64,000 nt of DNA, taken from positions 6,200,001 through 6,264,000 of the forward strand of contig NZ_CP021978.1 of NCBI RefSeq assembly GCF_004803895.1. Reading direction: 5' to 3'. Below are positions 38,229 through 47,590 of this stretch, one piece after another. The stretch comes from Streptomyces hawaiiensis (lineage in GTDB: Bacteria > Actinomycetota > Actinomycetes > Streptomycetales > Streptomycetaceae). Below the pieces are notes generated by a model. It did no database searches. It saw nothing but the letters and a program-made list of their open reading frames with translations, and was not told where the DNA came from. Numbering within the stretch: position 1 is the first letter of the stretch; each line of letters begins with the position of its first letter. The position numbers and the translations under genes were made by a program.

Positions 38229-39644
38229 ATGGCCAAGGCACCCGTTCTCACCCCCCGGGCGGACGATTTCCCGCGCTGGTACCAGGACTTGATCACCAAG
38301 GCGGAGCTCGCCGACAACGGTCCGGTGCGCGGCACCATGGTCATCCGACCGTACGGATACGGGCTGTGGGAGCGGATGCAGGCGGAGATGGACGCCCGCA
38401 TCAAGGAGACGGGCACCCAGAACGCGTACTTCCCGCTACTGATCCCCGAGTCGTACCTCGCCCGGGAGGCCGACCACGTGGAGGGCTTCGCGCCCGAGCT
38501 GGCCGTGGTCACCCACGGCGGCGGCAAGGAACTCGAAGAGCCCGCCGTGGTCCGCCCCACCTCCGAGATGATCATCAACGAGTACTTCGCGAAGTGGGTG
38601 CAGAGCTACCGCGATCTGCCGCTGCTCATCAACCAGTGGGCGAACGTCGTGCGCTGGGAGCTGCGGCCCCGCCTGTTCCTGCGGACGTCCGAGTTCCTCT
38701 GGCAGGAGGGCCACACCGCGCACGCCACGTACGAGGAGGCACGCGATTTCGCCGCGCACATTCACCGGCGGGTCTACGAGGACTTCATGCTGAACGTCCT
38801 CGCGATGGACGTCGTCCCCGGCCGCAAGACCGTCAAGGAGCGGTTCGCAGGCGCTGTCAACACCCTCACGCTCGAAGGCATGATGGGCGACGGCAAGGCC
38901 CTCCAGATGGCCACGAGCCACGAACTGGGCCAGAACTTCGCGAAGGCCTTCAACACCCGGTACCTGTCCAGGGACAGCCGGCAGGAGCTGGTCTGGCAGA
39001 CCTCCTGGGGTTCCACCACCCGCATGATCGGCGCCCTGGTGATGATGCACGGCGACGACAACGGCCTGCGCGTCCCGCCCCGGCTGGCGCAGATCCAGGC
39101 CGTGGTGCTCGCCATCAAGGGCGAGGAGCCGGTTCTGGCCGAAGTCCGTGAGCTCGGCGGCCGGCTCAAGGCGGCCGGTGTCCGTGTCCACGTCGACGAC
39201 CGCACCGACATCCCCTTCGGCCGCCGCGCCGTCGACTGGGAGCTCAAGGGCGTGCCGGTCCGGATCGAGATCGGCCCGCGCGACTTGGAGAACGGCACCG
39301 CGATGCTGGCCCGGCGCATCCCCGGAGGCAAGGAGCCGGTCCCCCTGGACGCCCTGGCCGAACTGCTCCCCGAGGTCCTCGAAGAGGACCAGGCGCTGCT
39401 GCTGAAGCAGTCCCGCGAGCGCCGCGAGTCCCGTACGAGCGAGGTCTCGACCCTCGCGGAGGCCGTCGAGGCCGCCACGGCCGGCGGCTGGGCGCGCATC
39501 CCGTGGGCCGTGCTCGGCGAGGAGGGCGAGGCCGAGCTGGCCGATCACGCCGTCACCGTACGGTGTCTGGTCGCCGAGGACGGGTCGGTGCCGGACGACG
39601 GTGACGCACCCGGTAACGTCGCGGTCGTCGCACGCGCTTACTGA
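38229..39644 (+). CDS. proS: Prolyl-tRNA synthetase, short archaeal/eukaryotic type
   Basis: Charges tRNA-Pro. 471 aa, much shorter than the ~570-aa bacterial type and without its editing insertion. Class II motifs: motif 2 RWELRPRLFLRTSEFLWQEGHTAH near 140-163, and TSHELGQNFAKAF then SWGSTTRMIGALVMMHGDDNG (motif 3) near 240-285; PVRIEIGPRDLENG in the anticodon domain. ATG 38229 is well placed. Streptomycetes normally have a second, bacterial-type ProRS elsewhere, so this may be a duplicate; such duplicates sometimes give resistance to synthetase inhibitors. Two hairpins follow the gene. Confidence 0.93.
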   Translation: MAKAPVLTPRADDFPRWYQDLITKAELADNGPVRGTMVIRPYGYGLWERMQAEMDARIKETGTQNAYFPLLIPESYLAREADHVEGFAPELAVVTHGGGKELEEPAVVRPTSEMIINEYFAKWVQSYRDLPLLINQWANVVRWELRPRLFLRTSEFLWQEGHTAHATYEEARDFAAHIHRRVYEDFMLNVLAMDVVPGRKTVKERFAGAVNTLTLEGMMGDGKALQMATSHELGQNFAKAFNTRYLSRDSRQELVWQTSWGSTTRMIGALVMMHGDDNGLRVPPRLAQIQAVVLAIKGEEPVLAEVRELGGRLKAAGVRVHVDDRTDIPFGRRAVDWELKGVPVRIEIGPRDLENGTAMLARRIPGGKEPVPLDALAELLPEVLEEDQALLLKQSRERRESRTSEVSTLAEAVEAATAGGWARIPWAVLGEEGEAELADHAVTVRCLVAEDGSVPDDGDAPGNVAVVARAY

Positions 39645-39670
39645 GTCAGGGCACGCGCTCACCGGGTGCG

Positions 39671-39747
39671 ACGCAAGGCGGCCGAAACGCCTCTTGCGTT
39701 CTCATGACCCCCTGCTTCCCCGGCGCGCGGACTTCGTCTGCGCGCCG
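39671..39747 (+). terminator. Two hairpins after proS
   Basis: ACGCAAG-GCG / CGC-ct-CTTGCGT (39671-39699) and CGGCGCGCGGA-CTTCG-TCTGCGCGCCG (39721-39747, 11-bp stem including one G-T pair). Probably terminate proS. The remaining sequence to 39963 shows no gene. Confidence 0.65.
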
Positions 39748-39963
39748 CTCGGGGGCCCGAAGAGTCTCGTTTGAGGGCGGTGGCGGGAGACGGGTGGGCG
39801 TACGCGGGACTACGCACCACCTTGTGGTGAGCTGTGAGGCTTCTCCACAGATCAGCGCACCCGCCCTCGTCGGGACGCATCAGAGGCAACTGACGGGTAC
39901 GTGCAAATTATTTGGGATGGCCCGGAATCGGAACACTGGGGCACCCCGGCTCGTTGTCATTAC

Positions 39964-40566
39964 GTGAGCACGACACAGACACCACCTGTTCTCGCCGCAG
40001 AGCTGGCACAGGCGTGGGCCGACATTCAGCGGTACCACCCCGAGCTGCCCGACCTTGCCGCGCCAGAGTCCCTGATCGGGGAGTCGTCGTCCGCGTGCGG
40101 TCACGAGCTCTCCTTCGAGCGGCTGCTCCATGAGGCAGTCCATGGCATCGCCGCCGCGCGCGGCGTCCGCGACACCTCCCGCGCCGGCCGCTACCACAAC
40201 CGCAGATTCCTCGCGATCGCCGAGGAGCTGGGCCTGGACCACCCCGAGGAACCGCACCCCAGCAGCGGCTTCTCCCTGGTCACGCTCACCCCCGAGGCGA
40301 AGCGCCGCTACCGGCCGACGATGGAGCGTCTCCAGCGGGCCTTGAAGGCCCACACCGCAGCGACCTCCTCCGACACCCCCCGCACCTTCCGGGGCCCGGC
40401 CGCCCGGCACGGCTCTTCCGGCGGCGGCGTCCGCGTCAAGGCGGTCTGCGACTGCGGCCGCAACGTCCGGGTCGTCCCGTCGGTCCTCGCCCAAGCGCCG
40501 ATCGTCTGCGGCGGCTGCGGCAAGCCGTTCCGGATCCCGGACGTCGTGGAAGCGGTAGCGAGCTGA
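39964..40566 (+). CDS. Putative zinc metallopeptidase with C-terminal zinc ribbon
   Basis: 200 aa. HEAVH near residue 58 matches the HExxH zinc-protease motif (SFERLLHEAVHGIAAARG), with a later His in RYHNRRFLAIAEEL, the SprT-like arrangement. C-terminal ribbon CDCGRNVRVV...VCGGCGKPF near 160-185. SprT-like proteins act in DNA-protein crosslink repair in eukaryotes, but the bacterial role is unknown. Start GTG 39964 begins STTQTPPVLAAELAQAW; a GTG at 39901 would add 21 residues from an AT-richer stretch. Neighbour of rpsP in streptomycetes. Confidence 0.8.
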   Translation: MSTTQTPPVLAAELAQAWADIQRYHPELPDLAAPESLIGESSSACGHELSFERLLHEAVHGIAAARGVRDTSRAGRYHNRRFLAIAEELGLDHPEEPHPSSGFSLVTLTPEAKRRYRPTMERLQRALKAHTAATSSDTPRTFRGPAARHGSSGGGVRVKAVCDCGRNVRVVPSVLAQAPIVCGGCGKPFRIPDVVEAVAS

Positions 40567-40671
40567 CGCCCTTCACCGGCATCTCGTGGCTGCCGGTCTC
40601 AAGGCGCATGGCTCGGCCGGTGCGCACCCGACGTGTCCCACCTCCACGCCGGGTGCGCCGTCGGCATGCCC

Positions 40672-40706
40672 GGTCGCTCCGACCCGGGCCCCGGGCCGGA
40701 GCGACC
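40672..40706. terminator. Hairpin upstream of rpsP
   Basis: GGTCGCTCCG pairs with CGGAGCGACC (10 bp) around a GC-rich loop that also contains CCCGGGCCCCGGG. It ends the peptidase transcript before the rpsP operon promoter region. Confidence 0.7.
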
Positions 40707-40859
40707 CATGGGGTGTGGCACAATGGCTAGCTGTACTCGACAGCCGCATAGGAACCCTCTCGCCTCCGGCTGACGCGTCCATCGGGCACTCGGGTACCGC
40801 AACCCCACGCGGCATTCCCGCCGTGCCCAACCACGTCAAAACCAGGAGAACCCACTCCC

Positions 40860-41279
40860 GTGGCAGTCAAGATCAAGCTGAAGCGTCTGGGCAAGATCCG
40901 TTCGCCTCACTACCGCATCGTCGTCGCCGACTCCCGTACCCGCCGTGACGGCCGGGCCATCGAGGAGATCGGCAAGTACCACCCGACGTACCACCCGTCG
41001 GTGATCGAGGTCGACGCCGAGCGTGTGGCGTACTGGCTCGGTGTCGGCGCGCAGCCGACCGAGCCCGTGATGGCCATCCTCAAGAAGACCGGCGACTGGC
41101 AGAAGTACAAGGGCGAGCCCGCCCCGGCTCCGCTGCTGACGCAGCCCGAGAAGGCCGCGCGCCCGTCGTTCGAGGCCATCGGCGGTGACGACGAGGGTAA
41201 GGGTGAGGCGATCACCCAGAAGAAGAAGGCTGAGAAGAAGGACGAGGCCGCCGCTGAGTCCGCTTCGACCGAGGCCTGA
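40860..41279 (+). CDS. rpsP: 30S ribosomal protein S16
   Basis: Small-subunit assembly protein, 139 aa. [26 protein letters not shown] is the typical N-terminus; an extended Lys/Glu/Ala-rich C-terminal tail is normal for actinobacteria. First gene of the rpsP-khpA-rimM-trmD-rplS operon. GTG start follows AGGAGAA. Confidence 0.97.
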   Translation: MAVKIKLKRLGKIRSPHYRIVVADSRTRRDGRAIEEIGKYHPTYHPSVIEVDAERVAYWLGVGAQPTEPVMAILKKTGDWQKYKGEPAPAPLLTQPEKAARPSFEAIGGDDEGKGEAITQKKKAEKKDEAAAESASTEA

Positions 41280-41281
41280 GC

Positions 41282-41521
41282 ATGCTCGAGGAGGCTCTCG
41301 AGCACCTCGTGAAGGGCATCGTCGACAACCCTGACGATGTGCAGGTCGCCTCGCGTGACCTGCGTCGCGGTCGCGTGCTCGAGGTCCGGGTCCACCCGGA
41401 CGACCTCGGCAAGGTGATCGGCCGCAACGGCCGCACCGCACGCGCCCTGCGCACCGTCGTGGGCGCCATCGGCGGTCGCGGCGTCCGCGTCGATCTCGTC
41501 GACGTGGACCACGTCCGCTGA
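41282..41521 (+). CDS. khpA: KH-domain RNA-binding protein KhpA
   Basis: 79-aa KH-domain protein: MLEEALEHLVKGIVDNPDDV, then VIGRNGRTARALRTVV with the GxxG loop (GRNG). Binds RNA, and in other bacteria pairs with KhpB/Jag. Stop-to-start distance to rpsP is 2 bp, hence co-translated with it. Confidence 0.95.
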   Translation: MLEEALEHLVKGIVDNPDDVQVASRDLRRGRVLEVRVHPDDLGKVIGRNGRTARALRTVVGAIGGRGVRVDLVDVDHVR

Positions 41522-41603
41522 CGCCAATCGCGCAACCGGCTCGGGCCGGGGAGGGCCACAGGGCCGTCCCCGGCCCGCAGTCGTATGACAGGAGAATGGA
41601 CAC

Positions 41604-42164
41604 GTGCAGCTGGTAGTCGCACGGATCGGCCGTGCCCATGGCATCAAGGGTGAGGTCACCGTCGAGGTGCGGACCGACGAGCCGGAGCTGAGGCTCGGCC
41701 CCGGTGCCGTACTCACCACCGATCCCGCCGCCGCGGGACCGCTCACCATCGAGACGGGCCGCGTCCACAGCGGCCGCCTCCTGCTGCGCTTCGAGGGCGT
41801 CAGCGACCGCACCGGCGCCGAGGCCCTGCGCAACACCCTCCTGATCGCCGACATCGACCCCGAGGAACTGCCCGAGGGCGAGGACGAGTACTACGACCAC
41901 CAGCTCATCGACCTCGACGTGGTCACCGCGGACGGCACCGAGGTCGGCCGCATCACGGAGATCTCGCACCTACCCTCGCAGGACCTGTTCATCGTGGCGC
42001 GCCCCGACGGCAGTGAGGTGCTGATCCCCTTCGTCGAGGAGATCGTCGCCGAGATCGACCTCGAGGAGCAGAAGGCCGTCATCACCCCGCCGCCGGGCCT
42101 GATCGACGACCGCGCCGAGATCGCCTCCAGCCGGGAAGACGCCTCCGGCCGGGAAGAGTCGTAA
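41604..42164 (+). CDS. rimM: Ribosome maturation factor RimM
   Basis: Binds S19 and aids 30S head assembly. 186 aa: N-terminal RimM barrel [21 protein letters not shown], then PRC-barrel region [13 protein letters not shown] and [16 protein letters not shown]. Its stop TAA overlaps the trmD ATG (TAATG), so the two are translationally coupled. Confidence 0.95.
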   Translation: MQLVVARIGRAHGIKGEVTVEVRTDEPELRLGPGAVLTTDPAAAGPLTIETGRVHSGRLLLRFEGVSDRTGAEALRNTLLIADIDPEELPEGEDEYYDHQLIDLDVVTADGTEVGRITEISHLPSQDLFIVARPDGSEVLIPFVEEIVAEIDLEEQKAVITPPPGLIDDRAEIASSREDASGREES

Positions 42165-42997
42165 TGCGCCTCGACGTCGTCACGATCTTTCCCGAGTACC
42201 TGGAACCGCTGAACGTCTCGCTGGTCGGCAAGGCACGCGCGCGTGGACAGCTCGACGTGCACGTCCACGATCTTCGTTCCTGGACCTACGACCGCCACAA
42301 CACCGTCGACGACACCCCCTACGGCGGCGGCCCCGGCATGGTCATGAAGACCGAGCCGTGGGGGGACGCACTGGACTCCGTCCTGGCCGACGGTTACGAG
42401 ACGGGCTCCCGGGCGCCCGCCCTCATCGTGCCCACCCCCAGCGGCCGCCCCTTCACCCAGGAACTCGCCGTCCACCTCTCCGAGCGCCCCTGGCTGATCT
42501 TCACGCCGGCCCGCTACGAGGGCATCGACCGCCGCGTCGTCGACGAGTACGCGACACGGATGCCGGTCTACGAGGTGTCCATCGGCGACTATGTCCTGGC
42601 CGGCGGCGAGGCGGCCGTCCTCGTCGTCACCGAGGCCGTGGCTCGGCTGCTGCCCGGGGTCCTGGGCAACGCCGAGTCCCACCGGGACGACTCCTTCGCG
42701 CCCGGCGCCATGGCAAACCTGCTGGAGGGGCCCGTCTACACCAAGCCGCCCGAGTGGCGCGGCCGGGACATCCCCGACGTACTGCTCAGCGGCCACCACG
42801 GGAAGATCGCCCGCTGGCGCCGCGACCAGGCCCTGAAGCGCACCACCGCCCACCGGCCCGACCTCATCGAGCGGTGCGACCCCAAGGCCTTCGACAAGAA
42901 GGACCGCGAGATGCTATCCATCCTGGGCTGGGCACCCGACCCGGCGGGGGAGCCGTACGACCGATTTTGGCGCAGGACCGACGGCGTGGAAGAATAG
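42164..42997 (+). CDS. trmD: tRNA (guanine37-N1)-methyltransferase
   Basis: SPOUT-family trefoil-knot enzyme forming m1G37, which prevents frameshifting. 277 aa: [25 protein letters not shown] near 49-60, YEGIDRRV and the SAM-knot motif VSIGDYVLAGGEAAVLV near 135-150, plus the C-terminal domain with FDKKDREML. Overlaps rimM by 1 bp; followed by rplS after 136 bp. Confidence 0.97.
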   Translation: MRLDVVTIFPEYLEPLNVSLVGKARARGQLDVHVHDLRSWTYDRHNTVDDTPYGGGPGMVMKTEPWGDALDSVLADGYETGSRAPALIVPTPSGRPFTQELAVHLSERPWLIFTPARYEGIDRRVVDEYATRMPVYEVSIGDYVLAGGEAAVLVVTEAVARLLPGVLGNAESHRDDSFAPGAMANLLEGPVYTKPPEWRGRDIPDVLLSGHHGKIARWRRDQALKRTTAHRPDLIERCDPKAFDKKDREMLSILGWAPDPAGEPYDRFWRRTDGVEE

Positions 42998-43133
42998 CCA
43001 GCTGTTGTGCGTCCGTCCGGCGTGCGCCCCTGCCACAGGGGGAGACGACGTCCGCCCCGACCCGCGCAACCCTCACTCCGAAACACCTAGTTTCCGTTGA
43101 TGACCTGTGGCATCAGCGAGGAAAGCAGACGAA

Positions 43134-43484
43134 ATGTCTCACCTGCTCGACACCGTCGACACCGCGTCGCTGCGTAGCGACGTCCCCGCCTTCCGCCCGG
43201 GCGACACGGTCAACGTGCACGTCCGCGTCATCGAGGGCAACCGCTCCCGTGTGCAGCAGTTCAAGGGCGTCGTGATCCGCCGCCAGGGCTCCGGCGTGCG
43301 CGAGACCTTCACGGTTCGCAAGGTCTCCTTCTCCGTCGGCGTCGAGCGCACCTTCCCGGTGCACACCCCGATCGTGGAGAAGATCGAGCTCGTCACCAAG
43401 GGTGACGTCCGCCGCGCCAAGCTGTACTACCTGCGCGAGCTGCGCGGCAAGGCCGCGAAGATCAAGGAGAAGCGCGAGAACTGA
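43134..43484 (+). CDS. rplS: 50S ribosomal protein L19
   Basis: 116-aa large-subunit protein at the 30S interface. [45 protein letters not shown] and [17 protein letters not shown] are the family pattern. ATG 43134 is preceded by GAGGAAAG. Ends the rpsP-rplS operon; signal peptidase genes start 46 bp later. Confidence 0.97.
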   Translation: MSHLLDTVDTASLRSDVPAFRPGDTVNVHVRVIEGNRSRVQQFKGVVIRRQGSGVRETFTVRKVSFSVGVERTFPVHTPIVEKIELVTKGDVRRAKLYYLRELRGKAAKIKEKREN

Positions 43485-43529
43485 GCGCTCTCCGGGGTTC
43501 GCGTCGGGGCCGGATAGCATCTGGCTCCG

Positions 43530-44255
43530 ATGGACACCGAAGCACAGCACACGGAGCGCGACCGCTCCTCCCGCCCTTCCGATTCCGAGGAAACAACCTC
43601 GGACTCCGCAGGGCCGGAGGGCCGGTCGCGTTTCGTGTTGGTGTCGCGTGTCACCGACTGGGTCCCGGGCGGCCGGATCACTCTCACCCTGCTGGTCTGC
43701 CTGTTGTTCCTGCTGTCGCTCAGTACGTTCGTGCTGCGGCCGTTCCAGATCCCCAGCGGATCCATGGAGCAGGGATTGAGGGTCGGGGACCGGGTTCTCG
43801 TAAATAAGTTGGCATACCGTTTCGGTGCCGCGCCGCAGCGGGGAGACATCGTCGTGTTCGACGGGACCGGGTACTTCGGGCACGCGGACTACATCAAACG
43901 CGTTGTGGGCGTGGGGGGAGACCACGTGGTCTGCTGCGACAGGGAGGGGAGGATCCGGGTGAACGGCCGGCCGGTCGACGAGTCGGGCTTCCTGTACCCG
44001 GGCGACAGCCCGTCCACGGTGGCCTTCGACGTCGTCGTGCCCGGCGGCACCCTGTTCGTCCTCGGCGACCACCGCAGCGACTCCAGCGACTCCCGCGACC
44101 ACCTCGGCTCGCCGGGTGGCGGCATGATCCCCGTCGGCGACGTGATCGGCCGCGCCGACTGGATCATCTGGCCCTTCGGCCACGCCACCCGGCTGCACCG
44201 CCCGGACGCCTACGCGCGTGTGCCAGCCGCCGGAAGGGCGGGCGCCCATGGGTAA
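43530..44255 (+). CDS. sipW: Type I signal peptidase, SipW paralogue
   Basis: Membrane serine protease that removes signal peptides outside the membrane. 241 aa, one N-terminal membrane helix ITLTLLVCLLFLLSLSTFVL (about 50-70). Catalytic Ser in QIPSGSMEQGLRVGD near 78 and Lys in DYIKRVVGVGGD near 115; LGDHRSDSSDSRDHLG is box E. First of four tandem sip genes, as in S. lividans. It overlaps sipX by 8 bp. Letter assignments follow gene order and are by analogy. Confidence 0.9.
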   Translation: MDTEAQHTERDRSSRPSDSEETTSDSAGPEGRSRFVLVSRVTDWVPGGRITLTLLVCLLFLLSLSTFVLRPFQIPSGSMEQGLRVGDRVLVNKLAYRFGAAPQRGDIVVFDGTGYFGHADYIKRVVGVGGDHVVCCDREGRIRVNGRPVDESGFLYPGDSPSTVAFDVVVPGGTLFVLGDHRSDSSDSRDHLGSPGGGMIPVGDVIGRADWIIWPFGHATRLHRPDAYARVPAAGRAGAHG

Positions 44256-45339
44256 CCGCGGCAAACCGCGCGGCGTCCCTGCGGGCCCCGCGGAGAACCT
44301 GCTGCCCACCGGCGCCCGGCGCGCCGCCGGCCCGTCCGGGGGCCGTACGCGGGCCGAGCGCCGCAAACTCCAGCGCAAGGTCAAGCGGCGCCGCAGGCGC
44401 GGTGCCGTCAAGGAGATACCGCTCCTCGTGGGCGTCGCCGTCCTGATAGCGCTCGTGCTGAAGACGTTCCTCGTCCAGGCCTTCGTCATCCCGTCCGGCT
44501 CCATGGAACAGACGATCCAGATCGGCGACCGCGTCCTGGTCGACAAACTCACCCCGTGGTTCGGCTCCAAGCCGCAGCGCGGGGACGTCGTCGTCTTCAA
44601 GGATCCCGGCGGCTGGCTCAAGGACGAGCAGCCCACCACGCAGAAGGACGACCCCGTCGTCATCAAGCAGGTCAAGGAAGGGCTCACCTTCATCGGCCTG
44701 CTGCCCTCCGAGAACGAGAAGGACCTCATTAAGCGGGTCGTCGGCGTCGGCGGCGACCGCGTCCAGTGCTGCGACACGCAGGGGCGCGTGACCGTCAACG
44801 GCGTCCCGCTGAACGAGGACTACCTGTACCCCGGAATCGCCCCGTCCGACACGCCGTTCGACATCACGGTCCCCCAGGGGCGGCTGTGGGTGATGGGCGA
44901 CCACCGGAACAACTCCGCGGACTCCCGCGCCCACCAGGACACCGACTACGGGGGCACGGTCTCCGAAGGCGAGGTGGTGGGCCGCGCCATGGTCATCGCC
45001 TGGCCCTTCGGACACTGGAACATGCTGGAGGAACCGAATACGTACGCCTCCGTGTCCGACTCGGCCACCGGGTCGACCGCTGCTCCCGAACTGTCGCATA
45101 GGGTTGCCCCCTACGATTCGAACGGAACGATCCAGCTCCCGACCCCTGCGGAACTCCCGCTCGTTATGGGAGTGGTGGGCCTGCGTCGTGTGTGGGGCAG
45201 GCGGCGGCACAGAGTGAGGAGTTGGCGTGGGGGATGTGGCGGTTGGCGCACGGTCCGGACACGACGGCGAGGAGCATCGCGGACGCCCCGCGGAATCCGC
45301 CGTCCCGGCCGCGGACAGCGCCGTGACCTCCGGGAGTGA
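44248..45339 (+). CDS. sipX: Type I signal peptidase, SipX paralogue
   Basis: 363 aa. Lys/Arg-rich N-terminus, membrane helix IPLLVGVAVLIALVLKTFLV (about 57-76), Ser in VIPSGSMEQTIQIGD near 84, Lys in KDLIKRVVGVGGD near 160, MGDHRNNSADSRAHQD box. A C-terminal extension after about residue 250 is unrelated and Arg-rich, and the last 113 bp overlap the next gene in another frame; the tail may be a product of read-through of that overlap. Start ATG 44248. Confidence 0.88.
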   Translation: MGNRGKPRGVPAGPAENLLPTGARRAAGPSGGRTRAERRKLQRKVKRRRRRGAVKEIPLLVGVAVLIALVLKTFLVQAFVIPSGSMEQTIQIGDRVLVDKLTPWFGSKPQRGDVVVFKDPGGWLKDEQPTTQKDDPVVIKQVKEGLTFIGLLPSENEKDLIKRVVGVGGDRVQCCDTQGRVTVNGVPLNEDYLYPGIAPSDTPFDITVPQGRLWVMGDHRNNSADSRAHQDTDYGGTVSEGEVVGRAMVIAWPFGHWNMLEEPNTYASVSDSATGSTAAPELSHRVAPYDSNGTIQLPTPAELPLVMGVVGLRRVWGRRRHRVRSWRGGCGGWRTVRTRRRGASRTPRGIRRPGRGQRRDLRE

Positions 45340-46189
45340 CTCCGGGGCAGCCGAGGACGACAAGGTGACGGGCGAGCACACGACAGCCGAGGGCCAGGGG
45401 CCGGGCGGTACGGCCCGGACACCGAAGAAGCCGCGCTCCTTCTGGAAGGAGTTGCCCATCCTGATCGGTATCGCGCTGGTACTGGCGCTGCTGATCAAGA
45501 CCTTCCTGGTGCAGGCGTTCTCCATCCCCTCCGACTCGATGCAGAACACCCTCCAGCAGGGTGACCGCGTCCTGGTCGACAAACTCACCCCCTGGTTCGG
45601 CTCCGAGCCCGAGCGCGGCGAGGTCGTCGTCTTCCACGACCCGGACAACTGGCTGGCCGGCGAGCCGACCGCGGATCCGAACGCCCTGCAGACCTTCCTC
45701 AGCTGGATCGGCCTCATGCCGTCCGCGGAGGAGAAGGACCTCATCAAGCGCGTCATCGGCGTCGGCGGCGACACGATCCAGTGCGTTGGCACCGGCCCGC
45801 TCACGGTCAACGGCAAGGCGCTGGACGAGCGGTCGTACGTCTACGCCGGTAACACGCCGTGCAGCGTCGACGACCAGGGCGGCAAGTTCAAGGTGAAGGT
45901 CCCCGAGGGCTACATCTGGGTCATGGGCGACCACCGGCAAAACTCGCGGGACTCCCGCTACAACCAGTCCGACAAGAACCACGGCATGGTCCCGGTGAAG
46001 GATGTCGTCGGCCGTGCCGTCGTCGTCGCCTGGCCGATCAACCGCTGGTCCACGCTGCCGGTGCCGGACACCTTCGACCAGTCCGGTCTGAACGCCCAGC
46101 CGAACGCGGCGGGTCTGCCGGTCGCACCGCAGGGGATCGCGCTCCTCGGTGTGGTGCCGGTGGTGCTCTGGCGCCGCAGGAAGCCGTGA
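45227..46189 (+). CDS. sipY: Type I signal peptidase, SipY paralogue
   Basis: 320 aa with an acidic hydrophilic N-terminus (about 1-70), membrane helix ELPILIGIALVLALLIKTFLV, Ser in SIPSDSMQNTLQQGD near 105, Lys in KDLIKRVIGVGGD near 180, and MGDHRQNSRDSRYNQSDKNH. A second hydrophobic segment at the C-terminus (GIALLGVVPVVLW) precedes basic RRRKP, so it probably has two membrane passes. GTG 45227 lies inside the sipX frame; the overlap is large but the reading frames are each intact. Confidence 0.88.
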   Translation: MGDVAVGARSGHDGEEHRGRPAESAVPAADSAVTSGSDSGAAEDDKVTGEHTTAEGQGPGGTARTPKKPRSFWKELPILIGIALVLALLIKTFLVQAFSIPSDSMQNTLQQGDRVLVDKLTPWFGSEPERGEVVVFHDPDNWLAGEPTADPNALQTFLSWIGLMPSAEEKDLIKRVIGVGGDTIQCVGTGPLTVNGKALDERSYVYAGNTPCSVDDQGGKFKVKVPEGYIWVMGDHRQNSRDSRYNQSDKNHGMVPVKDVVGRAVVVAWPINRWSTLPVPDTFDQSGLNAQPNAAGLPVAPQGIALLGVVPVVLWRRRKP

Positions 46190-46240
46190 ACCCGGCCATG
46201 GGCTGACCCCGGCCGGTACCCCCGGGTAGGGTGCGGACCC

Positions 46241-47020
46241 ATGGGTGGCGAGAGCATGACGCACACGGCCCCGCGCGGCGGTGGCCCCGGCACGGGCCCG
46301 GTGGGCAGCCGGACCGGACAGCGGTTGTCCGGGCTGGCCGTCGCACTGGGCCTTGTGCTGTTCCTGGGTGGTTTCGCCTGGGGAGCGGTGGTCTACCGGC
46401 CGTACACCGTCCCCACCAGTTCGATGACTCCGACGATCGACGCGGGCGACCGGATCCTGGCGCAGCGCGTCGACGGCGCCGAGGTGCGCCGCGGTGACGT
46501 GGTCGTCTTCAAGGACGCGACCTGGGCCAACGCGCCGATGGTCAAGCGCGTGGTCGCCGTCGGCGGCGACACGGTCTCCTGCTGCCAGGACGGCAAGCTG
46601 AAGGTCAACGGCAAGGAGATCGACGAAACGTACCTGCCCAAGGGCACACCGGCCGAGATGAGCAACTTCCCGACGGTGACCGTCCCCGAGGGCCGTCTCT
46701 TCCTGCTCGGCGACGAGCGAGGCAACTCCGTGGACTCAACGGCCCACCTGACCGACGCCGCCAGCGGCACGGTGGCGAGCTCTGCCGTGGACGCCCGCGT
46801 CGACGCCGTCGTCTGGCCCATGAAGGGAATGCTGGAGCGCCCCACCGGCTTCGAGGCGCTCAGCACCCTCTCCTCGCCCGGCCCGCTGCGGACGATCACC
46901 GTCCTCGTGATCGCCGGCGCCGTTCTCGTCCTGGGCGGAGGCGCCTACGGGCCCCTCGCCAAGCGGGCGGGCGCGGCCCGGGCCCGCCGGGCGAGCGCGG
47001 AGCCCACAGGTGTCCGCTGA
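46241..47020 (+). CDS. sipZ: Type I signal peptidase, SipZ paralogue
   Basis: 259 aa. Membrane helix LSGLAVALGLVLFLGGFAWGAVV (about 30-52), Ser in TVPTSSMTPTIDAGD near 62, Lys in APMVKRVVAVGGD near 98, LLGDERGNSVDSTAHLTD box E (Glu replaces the usual His). C-terminal hydrophobic helix (about 215-240) then a basic tail. More divergent than the other three. Start ATG 46241; an ATG five codons later is possible. Confidence 0.88.
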   Translation: MGGESMTHTAPRGGGPGTGPVGSRTGQRLSGLAVALGLVLFLGGFAWGAVVYRPYTVPTSSMTPTIDAGDRILAQRVDGAEVRRGDVVVFKDATWANAPMVKRVVAVGGDTVSCCQDGKLKVNGKEIDETYLPKGTPAEMSNFPTVTVPEGRLFLLGDERGNSVDSTAHLTDAASGTVASSAVDARVDAVVWPMKGMLERPTGFEALSTLSSPGPLRTITVLVIAGAVLVLGGGAYGPLAKRAGAARARRASAEPTGVR

Positions 47021-47534
47021 GGCCGTGGGGGCGGGCCAGGACACCTACGAGGGCGGGCTGCGCAAGGTGGCCCGGGTCGTGCTGCTCGACCCGCAGGACC
47101 GCATCCTGATGCTGCACGGGCACGAGCCAGACGATCCGGCCGACGCCTGGTGGTTCACCCCCGGCGGGGGAGTGGAGGGTGACGAGACCCGTGAACAGGC
47201 CGCCCTGCGGGAACTCGCCGAGGAGACGGGCATCACCGAGGTCGAGCTCGGCCCCGTGCTGTGGCGGCGGAGGTGCTCCTTCCCGTTCGCGGGCCGCCGC
47301 TGGGACCAGGACGAGTGGTACTACCTGGCTCGTACGGAGCGCACGGCGGTGGCCGCCACCGGGCTGACCGAGCTGGAACGGCGCAGTGTCGCCGGAGCGC
47401 GCTGGTGGACGTGTCCGGAACTGGGCCGGGCACATGAGACGGTGTATCCGACCAGACTCGCCGGGCTGCTGCGCACGCTGCTCGACGAAGGTCCCCCGGC
47501 CAGGCCTGTGATCCTTGACCCGGAAATCGTCTAG
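47010..47534 (+). CDS. Nudix hydrolase
   Basis: 174-aa Nudix-superfamily phosphohydrolase of unknown substrate. Nudix box is GGGVEGDETREQAALRELAEETGI (about residues 51-74), matching Gx5Ex7REUxEExGU. GTG 47010 overlaps the end of sipZ. No extra domain gives specificity; nucleotide diphosphate derivatives are the usual substrates. Confidence 0.9.
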   Translation: MSAEAVGAGQDTYEGGLRKVARVVLLDPQDRILMLHGHEPDDPADAWWFTPGGGVEGDETREQAALRELAEETGITEVELGPVLWRRRCSFPFAGRRWDQDEWYYLARTERTAVAATGLTELERRSVAGARWWTCPELGRAHETVYPTRLAGLLRTLLDEGPPARPVILDPEIV

Positions 47535-47590
47535 GGGCTCACGGGACTGGCGCACAATGGGGGGATCGCACGGCTGAAGGGGAACATGCC

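Noticed and set aside
40726-40760. tRNA or small RNA before rpsP
   Set aside because: GTGTGGCACAATGGCTAGC resembles a promoter -10 region more than a folded RNA, and no cloverleaf can be drawn.
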